Source: an uncultured Paracoccaceae bacterium (GTDB lineage Bacteria > Pseudomonadota > Alphaproteobacteria > Rhodobacterales > Rhodobacteraceae). From it: DNA of 64,000 nt. Positions 1 through 10,061 of the stretch are shown here, piece after piece. The notes beneath the pieces are model-generated. The model had not been told where the DNA came from. It was given only the letters and a program-made list of their open reading frames with translations, and made no database searches. Numbering within the stretch: position 1 is the first letter of the stretch; each line of letters opens with the position of its first letter. The stretch lies in assembly GCA_947503765.1 (NCBI GenBank), contig CANNFA010000005.1, forward strand, positions 1 to 64,000, given 5' to 3'. The translations under genes were made by a program, and so were the position numbers.

Positions 1-1
1 T

Positions 2-754
2 GCCGGCAAGCATGTGCTCAGCCAGAAGCCCTTTGTCACCGATCTGGACGCGGGCGAGCGGCTTGCCGCGCTGGCCGAGGCGCAGGGCGTGCATCTGGCG
101 GTCAACCAGAACGGCCGCTGGGCGCCGCACATGGCCTGGATGCGCGCGGCGGTCCGTGCCGGGCTGATCGGGGAGGTGACGGGCGTGCATTGCACCATCC
201 TGTGGGATCACACCTGGATCCGCGGCACCCCGTTCGAGGACGTGCCCGATGTCGTCCTGTTCGATTTCGGCGTCCACTGGTTCGATTTCGTCACGTCGCT
301 GATCGGGCGGCCGGCCGCGCGCGTCATGGCACAGGCGCTGGCGGCGCCGCAGGCCGGGCTGGCGCCGCCGCTGCTGGCCAGCGCGCTGATGGATTTCGGC
401 ACCGCGCAGGCATCGCTGGTGTTCGACGCCGCAACGCGCTTCGGCGCGTCCGACCGGACCTGCGTGACCGGCACCCATGGCAGCCTTGTGTCCAGCGGGC
501 CGGATCTTGGCCGGCAAAGCGTGACGCTCCATACGCAAAAGGGGGTCGCGCGCCCGGTGCTGACGGGCCAGTGGTTCAATGACGGGTTCGCCGGTGCGAT
601 GGGCGCGCTGCTATGTGCCATCGAAAGCGGAACGCCGCCGGAGAACGGCGCGCGCGGCAATCTGGTGTCGCTCGCCAACTGCTTTGCCGCGCTGCGGGCC
701 GCGTCCACCGGCCAGCCCGCCATCCCCGGAGAGGTCCGCCGCCGCGAGGTGTGA
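2..754 (+). CDS. Gfo/Idh/MocA-family dehydrogenase, C-terminal part (5' truncated by window edge)
   Basis: An NAD(P)-dependent sugar or polyol dehydrogenase of the Gfo/Idh/MocA family (inositol-dehydrogenase-like). The frame is open to the left edge, so the Rossmann domain with its GxGxxG motif lies outside the window. The first visible residues, GKHVLSQKP, match the family's conserved (E)KP motif that carries the catalytic lysine, here with Gln in place of Glu. The later DFGVHWFDF segment fits the conserved aspartate/histidine motif of the substrate-binding beta-sheet domain. The gene is convergent with the ABC importer genes that follow, so it may oxidise the imported sugar. The exact substrate cannot be read from sequence. 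Confidence 0.85.
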   Translation, partial: AGKHVLSQKPFVTDLDAGERLAALAEAQGVHLAVNQNGRWAPHMAWMRAAVRAGLIGEVTGVHCTILWDHTWIRGTPFEDVPDVVLFDFGVHWFDFVTSLIGRPAARVMAQALAAPQAGLAPPLLASALMDFGTAQASLVFDAATRFGASDRTCVTGTHGSLVSSGPDLGRQSVTLHTQKGVARPVLTGQWFNDGFAGAMGALLCAIESGTPPENGARGNLVSLANCFAALRAASTGQPAIPGEVRRREV

Positions 755-860
755 CGCCCCGGCGGCGATGTGCTTGGACCTGCGTCGAAGGTCATGCGCA
801 AGGGGGGCGCCGGCCCGCGGGGTGGCGTGAAGCGCCGCCCCGAGGGGGCGGGTCGGCGCT

Positions 861-880
861 GCCCGGCGGTGCCGCCGGGC
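861..880. terminator. GC-rich hairpin between convergent genes
   Basis: GCCCGGCGG and CCGCCGGGC form a 9-bp inverted repeat in the short gap between the convergent dehydrogenase and ABC ATPase genes. Placement suggests a bidirectional terminator, but there is no T-run on either side, so this is only a positional inference. Confidence 0.35.
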
Positions 881-902
881 GGTTCACCTCCCGGGCATCG
901 AC

Positions 903-1667
903 TCAGGCGGCCAGATGCTCGCCGGTGATGATGTTCTCGACCTCCTGGATCGACGAGGTTTCGGGATCCAGATCGTCCGCCGCGACCTTGCCGCGCCGCA
1001 TCACCACCATCCGGTCCACCACCTGAAAGACATGGTGGATGTTGTGGGCGATGAAGATGCACGAATGGCCCTGGTTGCGCACCTCGCGAACAAAGCGCAG
1101 CACGCCCTGGGTTTCCGCCACGCCAAGGTTGTTCGTCGGCTCGTCGAGGATGATCAGCTCGCTCTCGAAATGCATCGCGCGGGCGATCGCCACCGCCTGC
1201 CGCTCGCCGCCCGACAGCGCGCCGATCGGCGTGGTGGCGGGAATGTCCTTGGAGATGCCGACCCGCTTCAGAAGCTGCCCGGCAACCTCGTTCATCCGCT
1301 CCTGGTCCATCCAGTCGAAGAACCGCGGCCCCTTGCGCAATTCGCGGCCCATGAACAGGTTGCGCGCGATGGAAAGCTGCGGCACCAGCGCCGAATCCTG
1401 ATAGATCGTCTCTATTCCCGCCTCGATCGCGTCCGAGGTGCTGCGCAGCGTCACCTCGCGTCCCTTGATGCGGATCTTGCCCGAGGTATAGGGCACGGCG
1501 CCCGACAGCACCTTGATCAGGGTCGACTTGCCCGCGCCGTTATCGCCCAGAAGGCCCACGATCTCGCCGGGGCGGATCGTCAGGTTGACGTCCTGAAGCG
1601 CGTGGATGCGACCGTAATACTTCTCGATGTTGCGCATCTCGACAAGCGGTGTGGCGGTGCCGTTCAT
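903..1667 (-). CDS. Sugar ABC importer ATPase, single-domain FrcA type (system A)
   Basis: Energises a CUT2-family (ribose/fructose-type) sugar importer from the cytoplasmic face. The 254-aa protein has Walker A GDNGAGKST at residues 41-49, signature LSGGE at 151-155 and Walker B LIILDEP at 171-177. Classical RbsA-type ATPases carry two ABC modules in about 500 aa; this one carries one, as in the rhizobial fructose importer FrcA. The start chosen is the ATG one base beyond the permease stop; the upstream in-frame extension overlaps the permease. It is the last gene of the leftward run of binding protein, permease and ATPase. Sugar identity is unknown. Confidence 0.88.
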   Translation of the reverse strand: MNGTATPLVEMRNIEKYYGRIHALQDVNLTIRPGEIVGLLGDNGAGKSTLIKVLSGAVPYTSGKIRIKGREVTLRSTSDAIEAGIETIYQDSALVPQLSIARNLFMGRELRKGPRFFDWMDQERMNEVAGQLLKRVGISKDIPATTPIGALSGGERQAVAIARAMHFESELIILDEPTNNLGVAETQGVLRFVREVRNQGHSCIFIAHNIHHVFQVVDRMVVMRRGKVAADDLDPETSSIQEVENIITGEHLAA

Positions 1668-1668
1668 C

Positions 1669-2694
1669 TCAGGTCCCCTCGTTGTGGCGGCGTTCCAGCC
1701 CCGCATGCAGCGCCATCATGCCCAGGATGATCGCCCCGATGAAGATGTTGTAGGCCAGCCCCGGCACCCCGATCAACACGATGCCGTTGCGCATCAGCCG
1801 CAGGATCAGCACGCCCAGCACGGTGCCGATGATGGTGCCGCGCCCGCCGGTCAGCACGGTGCCGCCGATCACCACCATGGCGATCACCTCCAGCTCATAG
1901 CCCATGCCCGAATTCGGGTTCGCCGCCGACACGCGGATCGACGATATGATGCCCGCCAGCCCCGCCATGGCCGCGGACAGCATGAACAATATCAGCTTCA
2001 CCCGCTTGGTCGGCACCCCGCGGTTGCGCGCCGCGCCCTCGTTGCCTCCGGTGGCCTGGATCCAGTTGCCGAACCTTGTGCGGGTCAGCAGCAGATGCGC
2101 GGCCAGCGCGATCAGGATGAACCAGATCAGGCTCATGTAGATGCGCAGCCCGCCGATATAGAAGTCGCCCACCAGGACGGCGGCCAGCCATTGCTCGCCG
2201 GCGTCCCAGGTGCGCTGCGGAAAGCCGCTGGTCAGCCACAGCGCGCTGCCGCGCACCATCAGCAGCATCCCCAGCGTGACCAGGAAGGACGGTATGCGCA
2301 GCGCGGTCACGAAAATGCCGCTGACCATGCCGATGCACAGCGCGACCACCAGCGCGATCAGGAAGGCCGGAAACAGCGGCAGCCCAAGCGTGTTGAACAG
2401 CGCCCACATCACCACCGGCGCGAACCCGAAGACCGAGCCGACCGACAGGTCGAACTCGCCCGATGTCATCAGCAGCGTCATCGCCAGCGCGATCAGCCCC
2501 AGCTCTACCGTGAAGGTCAGCGCGTTGCTGATGTTGCGCAGCGACAGGAAGGCCGGGTTGATCGCGGTGAACACGACCAGCATCACCGCCAGCAGGACCA
2601 TCGGTGCGAATTCGGGCATGGCGACAAGGCGTTTGAGGGCACCCGGGCCCTTCGGCGGCGTGGCGGATTTCGCCGTCGTTCTGGTATCGGTCAT
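1669..2694 (-). CDS. Sugar ABC importer permease, RbsC/FrcC type (system A)
   Basis: Inner-membrane permease of a CUT2-family sugar importer, 341 aa with many hydrophobic segments and the family-typical segments GEFDLSVGSVFG and VIGGTVLTGGRGT. The start is the ATG giving an N-terminus MTDTRTTAKS, because the longer in-frame version overlaps the hairpin region behind the binding-protein gene and adds a non-hydrophobic arginine-rich tail. It lies between the binding-protein and ATPase genes in the same direction. The substrate is likely a monosaccharide or polyol, given the neighbouring Gfo/Idh/MocA dehydrogenase. Confidence 0.88.
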   Translation of the reverse strand: MTDTRTTAKSATPPKGPGALKRLVAMPEFAPMVLLAVMLVVFTAINPAFLSLRNISNALTFTVELGLIALAMTLLMTSGEFDLSVGSVFGFAPVVMWALFNTLGLPLFPAFLIALVVALCIGMVSGIFVTALRIPSFLVTLGMLLMVRGSALWLTSGFPQRTWDAGEQWLAAVLVGDFYIGGLRIYMSLIWFILIALAAHLLLTRTRFGNWIQATGGNEGAARNRGVPTKRVKLILFMLSAAMAGLAGIISSIRVSAANPNSGMGYELEVIAMVVIGGTVLTGGRGTIIGTVLGVLILRLMRNGIVLIGVPGLAYNIFIGAIILGMMALHAGLERRHNEGT

Positions 2695-2718
2695 GCGCGT
2701 TTCCCGGCAGGTTGTGGT

Positions 2719-2755
2719 GCCGCCGCCCGGCGCGCGGGGGCGCACGGGCGGCGGC
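2719..2755 (-). promoter_or_regulatory. Intercistronic hairpin between binding-protein and permease genes (system A)
   Basis: GCCGCCGCCCG at 2719-2729 and CGGGCGGCGGC at 2745-2755 form a perfect 11-bp stem with a 15-nt loop, directly after the binding-protein stop codon. Similar hairpins after binding-protein genes elsewhere act as attenuators or protect the upstream message from 3' decay; that role is inferred here. Confidence 0.55.
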
Positions 2756-2764
2756 GAAGGACGA

Positions 2765-3709
2765 TCAGTTGCCGCCCATGATCCCGTGATACAGCGGCGC
2801 GGTATCCGCTTCGTACAGCGCGCCGGTGATGATGTCGAAGCCGATCGGGATGTTGTTGGCCTCCATCAGCAGCGTCGACAGGCACATGAACGAGGTCGCC
2901 TGCGGATCCTGCCACATCGCGGCCTCGACATAGCCGTCCATCACCTCCTGCGTGGTATCGAGCGAGTTGCCCCAGCCGACCACCGGGATCTCGCCCGGCT
3001 CGATGCCGGCCTGGTCCCAGACCCGCGCGACGGATCCCGTCACCAGGTCGCCCAGCCCGATCATCGCGCTGATCCGGTCGCCGTTGGCGATGACGTAGTC
3101 GGTCATCCGCTGGATCACCTGCGCCTGGTCGAGCGTGGCATCCGTCACCTCCCAGGTGACGTTCATCGGCTCGAACACCGTGGCGATGCCGCGTTCTTCC
3201 TCGACCCCGTAGGAGGCGCCGGGCACCTCGACCGGCATCCAGACGAAATCGCCCTCCTTCACATGGCCGTGGTCGACCAGGTATTGCGCCCAGGCCTTGC
3301 CGAACGCCACCAGGTCGCCGCCGACATAGGCGTTCCAGTCGGGCGCGTCGTCGGAGGTGTTGAAGTTCACGGCCGGGATGCCCGCCTCGCGCGCTTCGGC
3401 CACCACCTCGACCAGCGAGCCGGGATCGGGGCTGGTCGAACAGATGCCGTCCGCGCCCGCCGCGATCGCCGCGCGCATCGCCTCCTGATGGCTGGGCACG
3501 TCGCCCGAATGGAACGAGGTGTTGACCGTATACCCGGTCGCCTCGGCCCATTGCTCGGCCCCTTCAAGGAAATAGGTCCAGACCGGATCGGCCGGGCTGC
3601 CATGCGAAATCCAGTAGAACGTCTTGTCCGCGTCCTGCGCCATCGCGGTGCCGGCACCGGCGCACAGCGCAAGGCTTGCCGCGGCCCCCATGAATGTCCG
3701 TCTTTGCAT
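2765..3709 (-). CDS. Sugar ABC importer periplasmic binding protein (system A)
   Basis: Periplasmic ligand-binding protein of the ribose/LacI type (Peripla_BP_4), 314 aa. The N-terminus MQRRTFMGAA followed by a hydrophobic stretch and AMAQ is an export signal; the twin arginine with T-F-M resembles a Tat motif. The mature protein starts with a D-KTFYWISHG-type first strand, and the segments AGADGICSTSP and GLGDLVTGS are typical of this fold. The start follows a strong ribosome site, GGGGAGGAG. It heads the leftward importer operon A and is followed by a strong hairpin. A LacI regulator lies just upstream and may control it. Confidence 0.85.
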   Translation of the reverse strand: MQRRTFMGAAASLALCAGAGTAMAQDADKTFYWISHGSPADPVWTYFLEGAEQWAEATGYTVNTSFHSGDVPSHQEAMRAAIAAGADGICSTSPDPGSLVEVVAEAREAGIPAVNFNTSDDAPDWNAYVGGDLVAFGKAWAQYLVDHGHVKEGDFVWMPVEVPGASYGVEEERGIATVFEPMNVTWEVTDATLDQAQVIQRMTDYVIANGDRISAMIGLGDLVTGSVARVWDQAGIEPGEIPVVGWGNSLDTTQEVMDGYVEAAMWQDPQATSFMCLSTLLMEANNIPIGFDIITGALYEADTAPLYHGIMGGN

Positions 3710-3879
3710 GTCGGGTCTCCTCCCCTTTTGGTGCCCGGCCGTCGCCTGCCGGGCGGTTTTCTTTCCGCGTCGTCCCCTGGCGCCGCCGGCCGTCCCGGCC
3801 GTACCGGCAATCGCCGGCGGTTTCGCCAACGATCCCCGATCCCGCCAGGCACCACAAACGGCAAACCCATCAGATCGCA

Positions 3880-4917
3880 TCACAAAGCCTCTGGCCCGCC
3901 GCCGTCAAGCGGCATGTGCTGCCCGGTGCTGGACTGGCGCGCGGCAAGGGTGACGGGCACACGGTGCAGATCGGGCGGGCGCACCCCGTCCGACAGCCAG
4001 GCCAGCATGGCGTTGGCGGTATCCTCGGCAAAGCGGGCGATGTCGCAGCGCACCGAGGACAGCGCGGGATAGACCAGCGACGCCTCCTCGATGTCGTCGA
4101 AGCCAACCAGCCGGAAATCGCGGCCAAGGCGCACCCCCGCCTCGGCGAACCCGGCATGCATCCCCAGCGCGACAAGATCGCTGAAACAGATCGCGGCGTC
4201 GAACTCCGGGTGGTCGCGGTGGATCTGCAGCGCCATCTCGCGCCCCAGCGCCCGCGACGGGCGGCCGGGGAAATGACGCGCCGGAAGGCCGGCGGCGTCC
4301 AGCCTTGCCGCATAGCCGGACATCCGCTCCAGCGTGACCGGCCGGGCCTCCAGCCCGCCGACAAAGGCGATGTTGCGGCAGCCCAGCCCGATCAGGTGCC
4401 GCGCGGCCAGCGCGCCGCCGCCGGCATAGTCGAGCGAGGCGAAAGGAACCCTGTCCACCCGCGCCTCCACCTGCCGCAGCACCTGAAGCGCCGGGATACC
4501 GGCCCGCCCGATCGCGTCGAACACGCCGGTGTCGCCGTAAGCCGGCGAGATCAGCAGCGCGGACACCCCGTGTTCGATCATCGAGCCGACGGTCTGCGCC
4601 TGGATCGCCGTATCCTCGTCGGTATTGGCGATGACGGTGGCGAACCCCTTGCGCGCGAAGGCCATCTGCGCGCTGGCGGCGAATTCGGTGAAGAACGGGT
4701 TGCGCAGATCGTTGATCACCAGCCCGATCAGCCCCGTGCCCGCATTGCGCAGCTTCGCGGCCGAACGGTTGTAGACATAGTTCAGCGCCGTCATCGACGC
4801 CTCGACCTCGCGGCGCGTCGACGCGCTGACCTCGGGCGATCGGCGCAGCACGTTCGACACGGTGGATTTCGACACCCCCGCATGCCGCGCCACGTCGATG
4901 ATCGTGGGCCGTTTCAT
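3880..4917 (-). CDS. LacI-family transcriptional regulator
   Basis: A sugar-responsive repressor, 345 aa. The N-terminal helix-turn-helix occupies residues 4-24 (PTIIDVARHAGVSKSTVSNV) and is followed by the LacI hinge with NRSAAKLR at about 50-57 and a periplasmic-binding-protein-like effector domain. It lies between the GMC oxidoreductase gene (8 bases away) and the binding-protein gene of system A, all in one direction, so it could be made from the upstream operon's message. A partial palindrome with LacI-type symmetry lies upstream of the first binding-protein gene (12532-12545) and is a candidate operator. The effector is unknown but is probably a sugar carried by one of the flanking importers. 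Confidence 0.9.
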   Translation of the reverse strand: MKRPTIIDVARHAGVSKSTVSNVLRRSPEVSASTRREVEASMTALNYVYNRSAAKLRNAGTGLIGLVINDLRNPFFTEFAASAQMAFARKGFATVIANTDEDTAIQAQTVGSMIEHGVSALLISPAYGDTGVFDAIGRAGIPALQVLRQVEARVDRVPFASLDYAGGGALAARHLIGLGCRNIAFVGGLEARPVTLERMSGYAARLDAAGLPARHFPGRPSRALGREMALQIHRDHPEFDAAICFSDLVALGMHAGFAEAGVRLGRDFRLVGFDDIEEASLVYPALSSVRCDIARFAEDTANAMLAWLSDGVRPPDLHRVPVTLAARQSSTGQHMPLDGGGPEAL

Positions 4918-4924
4918 GCGCCCC

Positions 4925-6520
4925 TCAGCCGCCCGACAAGGAATGATCGGCGCGGATCATGTCGGCGGCCTTTTCGCCGATCATCATCGCGGCGGCGTTG
5001 GTGTTGGACGAGATGACATTCGGCATGATCGAGTTGTCCACGACGCGCAGCCCCTCGATCCCGTTGAACCGCAGCCGGATATCCACCACCGCCTCCGGGT
5101 CCGGGCCCATGCGGCAGGTGCCGGCGCAATGATGCGAGGTCTTGGAATGTTCGCAGATGAAATCGAAATACTCCTCGTCGGTGGTCACGCCCGGCCCCGG
5201 CAGGCGTTCTGCCCGGATGAAGGGTTTCAGCGCGTCCTGCGCAAGGATCTGCTGCGTCAGCTTCAGCCCCCGGATCGAATTGCGCCGGTCCTGCGGGTCG
5301 GCCAGGTAATTCGGGTCGATCAGCGGCATCGCGCGCGGATCGCTGGTTTGCAGGCGCACCGTCCCGCGCGAACGCGGCCGCAAATGGCACGAATTGAGCG
5401 TCACGCCGCCATTCGGCATCGCCTGCACCCCCTTCTCGATCCCGGTGCCGAGGCCCAGGTGGAACTGGATGTCGGGAGAGCGGGCGTCCGGGTCCGCATA
5501 CCAGAAGCCCCCGGTCTCGAACAGGCTGGAGGCGACCGGCCCGCGCCGGGTCAGCAGGTATTGCAGGCCCGCGACGGCGGACATCAGCGGTTTGGCATAG
5601 CGGTCATAGGTGTGCGGGCCGGACACCTCGCAGATGCAATAGAGATCGAGGTGATCCTGAAGGTTCGCGCCCACCTGCGGCTGGTCGTGGACCACCCCGA
5701 TGCCCAGATCCGACAGGTGATCGGCCGGTCCGATCCCGGACAGCATCAGCAGCCGGGGCGAGCCGATGGCCCCGGCACATAGCAGCACCTCGCGCGTCGC
5801 GGTCAGGCTGGTGCCGTCCATCAGCTCGACCCCCGCCGCGCGCCCGTTCCGCGTCGTGATCCGCCGCACATCGGCGCCGGTGCGAACGGTCAGGTTGGCG
5901 CGGCCCCGGATCGGGCGCAGATAGGCCATCGCCGCCGAGGACCGGCGCGCATTGCGCTGGGTCAGCTGGTAGTAGCCTACGCCGTCCTGCGCCGCGCCGT
6001 TGACATCCGCGTTGCGCGGAATGCCCAGGGCGGCGGCGGCCTCGAAATAGGCCTCGCAGATCGGCAGCGGCGCGCGCGGCTGCGACACGCCGAGCGGGCC
6101 GCCCGTGCCGTGCCAGGCATTGTCCCAGGTGTCGTTGTCCTCGGCCTTGCAGAAATACGGCAGCACATCGTCATAGCCCCAGCCCGCACAGCCGCGCTGG
6201 CGCCATTCGTCGTAATCCAGCGGATTGCCGCGCGTGTAGATCTGCGCGTTGATCGTGGATCCGCCGCCGATCACCTTTGCCTGCGTGTAGTTGAACACGC
6301 GGTCCTTCATGTGGTGCTGCGGCACGGTTTCCCAGCCCCAGCTGGCCACCCCCCTTGTCATCTTGGCAAAGCCCGCGGGCAGGTGAAACAGCGGGTTGCG
6401 GTCGCCGCCCCCGGCCTCGAGCAGCAGGACGGACACGCCGGGATCCTCGGACAGGCGCGCGGCAAGAACGGAGCCGGCGCTGCCGCCGCCGATGATGATG
6501 AAGTCGTGGGTGTCGCTCAT
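4925..6520 (-). CDS. GMC-family flavin oxidoreductase, choline-dehydrogenase-like
   Basis: FAD-dependent alcohol dehydrogenase or oxidase of the glucose-methanol-choline family, 531 aa, a usual length. The FAD-binding GGGSAG motif is at residues 11-16, with the ribose-binding Glu at 35 (VLLLEAG). The C-terminus carries HHCAGTCRMG and the SSNTNA segment that holds the active-site His/Asn region of the choline-dehydrogenase subgroup. No signal peptide is seen. It lies 18 bases downstream of a second GMC gene of a different subgroup and beyond a glucose/mannose-type importer, so it may oxidise a sugar, polyol or derived alcohol. True choline activity is unlikely on context alone. Confidence 0.85.
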   Translation of the reverse strand: MSDTHDFIIIGGGSAGSVLAARLSEDPGVSVLLLEAGGGDRNPLFHLPAGFAKMTRGVASWGWETVPQHHMKDRVFNYTQAKVIGGGSTINAQIYTRGNPLDYDEWRQRGCAGWGYDDVLPYFCKAEDNDTWDNAWHGTGGPLGVSQPRAPLPICEAYFEAAAALGIPRNADVNGAAQDGVGYYQLTQRNARRSSAAMAYLRPIRGRANLTVRTGADVRRITTRNGRAAGVELMDGTSLTATREVLLCAGAIGSPRLLMLSGIGPADHLSDLGIGVVHDQPQVGANLQDHLDLYCICEVSGPHTYDRYAKPLMSAVAGLQYLLTRRGPVASSLFETGGFWYADPDARSPDIQFHLGLGTGIEKGVQAMPNGGVTLNSCHLRPRSRGTVRLQTSDPRAMPLIDPNYLADPQDRRNSIRGLKLTQQILAQDALKPFIRAERLPGPGVTTDEEYFDFICEHSKTSHHCAGTCRMGPDPEAVVDIRLRFNGIEGLRVVDNSIMPNVISSNTNAAAMMIGEKAADMIRADHSLSGG

Positions 6521-6538
6521 GTCGGGTCCGTTATCGGG

Positions 6539-8020
6539 TCAGGTGGAAAGCTCGCGGCGCATGGTCTGCGCCGTGCGCAGGGCCAGCGCGGCCACGGTGA
6601 GGGCGGGATTGACGGCGGCCGAGGTCGGCAGAACCCCGGCATCGGCCACGAACAGGTTGGGATGGTCCCAGGCGCGGCAATCGGGATCGACCACCGAGCG
6701 CGCCGGATCGTCCCCCATCCGCAGGGTGCCGCATTGATGGGACGGCACGCGCCCGTCGAACAGGCGCGACAGGACGGCCGGAAAGCCCGCGGCGCGGAAC
6801 GCACGTTTCGTGCGCGCCACCAGCTTGCGGTGCGCGGTCATGTTGGACCGCCGCCAGCATAGCTGGATCTGCCCGTTCCGCAGCATCACGCGGCTTTCGG
6901 GATCCGGCAGATCCTCGGAAATGGCGTAAAGGTCGATGGCATGGCGCGAGATCCAGCTTGCCGCGGCGCGCGGCAGGGCGGGCGCCTGGATCTTCAGGAT
7001 CTCCGGCGTCACGCGGCCCAGCAGTTGCAGGTTGCCCAGCGGCTTGCCGCCCGCGCCGTCGGACAGGTACCAGTCGTTGATGCCGAACGTCTTTTGATAG
7101 ACCGCATCGTTGCGGAACCGCGGGTCGATGGCGATCAGCGCGGTGGCGTTGTGATTCATGAAACAGCGCCCGACCTGGTCGGCAGCATTCGCCACCTCCG
7201 ACCGCAGCAGCAGCGCCGCCGATTGCACCGCCCCGGCACACAGCGCGACACTGCCCGGCGTCAGGTGCCGGTCCTCGCCATCCTGCCGGTATTCCACACG
7301 GGCGATGCGCCCGCCCGGACCGGCCACCAGCCGCCGGGCCTCGGCCCCGGTCTCCAGCGTCACGTTCGGATGGCGCAGCGCCGCCGCCAGCCCGCAGGTT
7401 TCCGCGTCCATCTTGCCGTCGCGCAGGTCGGGATAGCCGTCCCAGCCGGTCGCCCCGTGCGCCAGCCAGCGGTCGATATCCACGCCGAGCGGCAGCGAAA
7501 ACGGCCGCACGCCGGCCTTTTCCAGCCGCGCGCGCACCGCCGCGACGGCCGGCTCGTCGGGAACCGGCGGGTGCGGATAGGCGGTGCCGTGCGGCGGTTC
7601 GGTCGCGTCCGACGCGGCGTCGCCCCGCACCCGGTACAACGCCTCGGCCCGGTCGTAGAACGGTGCGATGTCCTCGTAGGGCACCGGCCAGGCGGGCGAC
7701 ACGCCGTCCCAATGCGCCATCTCGGCGAAATCCTCGGCCCGGTAGCGGATCAGCACCGCGCCGTAGAATTTCGAATTGCCCCCGACATTGTAGTAATTGC
7801 CCGGCGCGAAGCCCTGCCCCTTCGCGTCCAGCCAGGTTTCCGGCGCGCGAAAGGCGCTGTCGGCATAGATGCGGCGCGGATCGCGCGACGGCGCGCCGTC
7901 TGGGATCTGCCGGCCGCGCTCCAGGATCACGATGCGCGCGCCGGTCTCCGCCAGACCGGCGGCAAGCGTCGCCCCGCCCATGCCGGAGCCGATGATCACG
8001 ATGTCGGGCGTCCCCGTCAC
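6539..8020 (-). CDS. GMC-family flavin oxidoreductase, sugar-dehydrogenase-like subgroup
   Basis: FAD-dependent oxidoreductase, 493 aa from a GTG start that lies two bases beyond the upstream ATPase stop. The FAD motif GSGMGG is at 11-16 with Glu at 34 (IVILERG). The C-terminus carries SHQCGTLRMG and AAVNPALTVAALALR, the pattern of the GMC subgroup that includes gluconate-2-dehydrogenase and pyranose-oxidase-like enzymes, unlike the NTNA pattern of its neighbour. Tight coupling to an importer ATPase gene suggests it oxidises the imported sugar. No gluconate-dehydrogenase small subunit or cytochrome partner is present nearby. Confidence 0.82.
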   Translation of the reverse strand: MTGTPDIVIIGSGMGGATLAAGLAETGARIVILERGRQIPDGAPSRDPRRIYADSAFRAPETWLDAKGQGFAPGNYYNVGGNSKFYGAVLIRYRAEDFAEMAHWDGVSPAWPVPYEDIAPFYDRAEALYRVRGDAASDATEPPHGTAYPHPPVPDEPAVAAVRARLEKAGVRPFSLPLGVDIDRWLAHGATGWDGYPDLRDGKMDAETCGLAAALRHPNVTLETGAEARRLVAGPGGRIARVEYRQDGEDRHLTPGSVALCAGAVQSAALLLRSEVANAADQVGRCFMNHNATALIAIDPRFRNDAVYQKTFGINDWYLSDGAGGKPLGNLQLLGRVTPEILKIQAPALPRAAASWISRHAIDLYAISEDLPDPESRVMLRNGQIQLCWRRSNMTAHRKLVARTKRAFRAAGFPAVLSRLFDGRVPSHQCGTLRMGDDPARSVVDPDCRAWDHPNLFVADAGVLPTSAAVNPALTVAALALRTAQTMRRELST

Positions 8021-8022
8021 GG

Positions 8023-9132
<1,110 letters not shown>

Positions 9133-9137
9133 GATGC

Positions 9138-10061
9138 TTACCCCTTCACCGATCCGGCCATCAGGCCGCGGACAAAGAACCGGCCGGCGACGACATAGAC
9201 CAGCAGCGTCGGCAGCGCGGCCATGATCGCGCCGGCGAAATGGACGTTGTATTCCTTCACCCCCGTCGAGGATTGCACGAGGTTGTTCAGCGCCACCGTC
9301 ATCGGCTGGCTGTCGAAATCGGAAAACGACGCGCCGAACAGGAAATCGTTCCAGATGTTGGTGAATTGCCAGATGATGCAGACCACCGCGATCGGCCCCG
9401 ACGACGGCAGCAGGATGCGCCGGAAGATCGTGAAGAACCCCGCCCCGTCGATCTGCGCCGCGCGCACCAGTTCCGTCGGGAAGGCGGCATAGTAGTTGCG
9501 GAAATACAGGGTCGAAAAGCCGATGCCGTAGACCAGGTGCACGAAGACCAGCCCCGGCACCGTTCCGGCGATGCCCATCAGCCCCAGCATCCGCGCCATC
9601 GGGATCAGCACGATCTGGAACGGGATGAAACAGCCGAACAGCACCAGCCCGAACAGCAGCGTCGCGCCGCGGAACGTCCATTTGGTCAGCACATAGCCGT
9701 TCAGCGCGCCGAGGATCGTGGAAATCGCCACCGCCGGCACCACCATCAGGATCGAGTTGACGAAATACGGCCTGAGCCCCGTCGCATCGACCCCGACCTG
9801 CGCCGTCGACCACGCGCTGGACCACGGCGCCAGCGTCCATTGCTCGGGCAGGGCCATCATGCCGCCCGCCGTGATCTCGCCCAGCGGTTTCAGCGAATTG
9901 ACCACCATGACGCAGAGCGGCAGCAGGTAATAGACGCAGAACAGCGCCAGGATCAGGTACAGGATCACGCGGGGGGCGGCGGCCGTGCGGCGGCGCTTGC
10001 GGATCGGGGCCGGCGTGCCTGTGCCGGCGGTGACGGCCTGCGACGTGAAATCGGTCGGCAT
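9138..10061 (-). CDS. Sugar ABC importer permease, GtsC/MalG type
   Basis: Second inner-membrane permease of the CUT1 importer, 307 aa. It has the family's N-terminal cytoplasmic tail, six hydrophobic segments and the EAA-loop region around LVRAAQIDGAGFFTIFRRI that docks on the ATPase. The start ATG overlaps the stop of the first permease (ATGA), indicating translational coupling. Belongs with the binding protein, first permease and ATPase as a glucose/mannose-like import system. Confidence 0.88.
   Translation of the reverse strand: MPTDFTSQAVTAGTGTPAPIRKRRRTAAAPRVILYLILALFCVYYLLPLCVMVVNSLKPLGEITAGGMMALPEQWTLAPWSSAWSTAQVGVDATGLRPYFVNSILMVVPAVAISTILGALNGYVLTKWTFRGATLLFGLVLFGCFIPFQIVLIPMARMLGLMGIAGTVPGLVFVHLVYGIGFSTLYFRNYYAAFPTELVRAAQIDGAGFFTIFRRILLPSSGPIAVVCIIWQFTNIWNDFLFGASFSDFDSQPMTVALNNLVQSSTGVKEYNVHFAGAIMAALPTLLVYVVAGRFFVRGLMAGSVKG

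Noticed and set aside
1627-2781. Long histidine/glutamine-rich open frame on the plus strand over the system A permease
   Set aside because: It is antisense to a clear transport gene; its low-complexity H/Q/R/D composition is what high-GC codon bias produces on the opposite strand.
3733-3754. GCCCGGC-N8-GCCGGGC hairpin followed by GGTTTT on the plus strand
   Set aside because: The T-run is on the plus strand while both flanking genes are on the minus strand, where no T-run follows. It lies just ahead of a ribosome site and is more likely incidental or a leader hairpin than a terminator.
4925-6520. Annotation as choline dehydrogenase betA
   Set aside because: Only subgroup resemblance; there is no betaine aldehyde dehydrogenase, BetI or choline transporter beside it, and sugar importers flank it.
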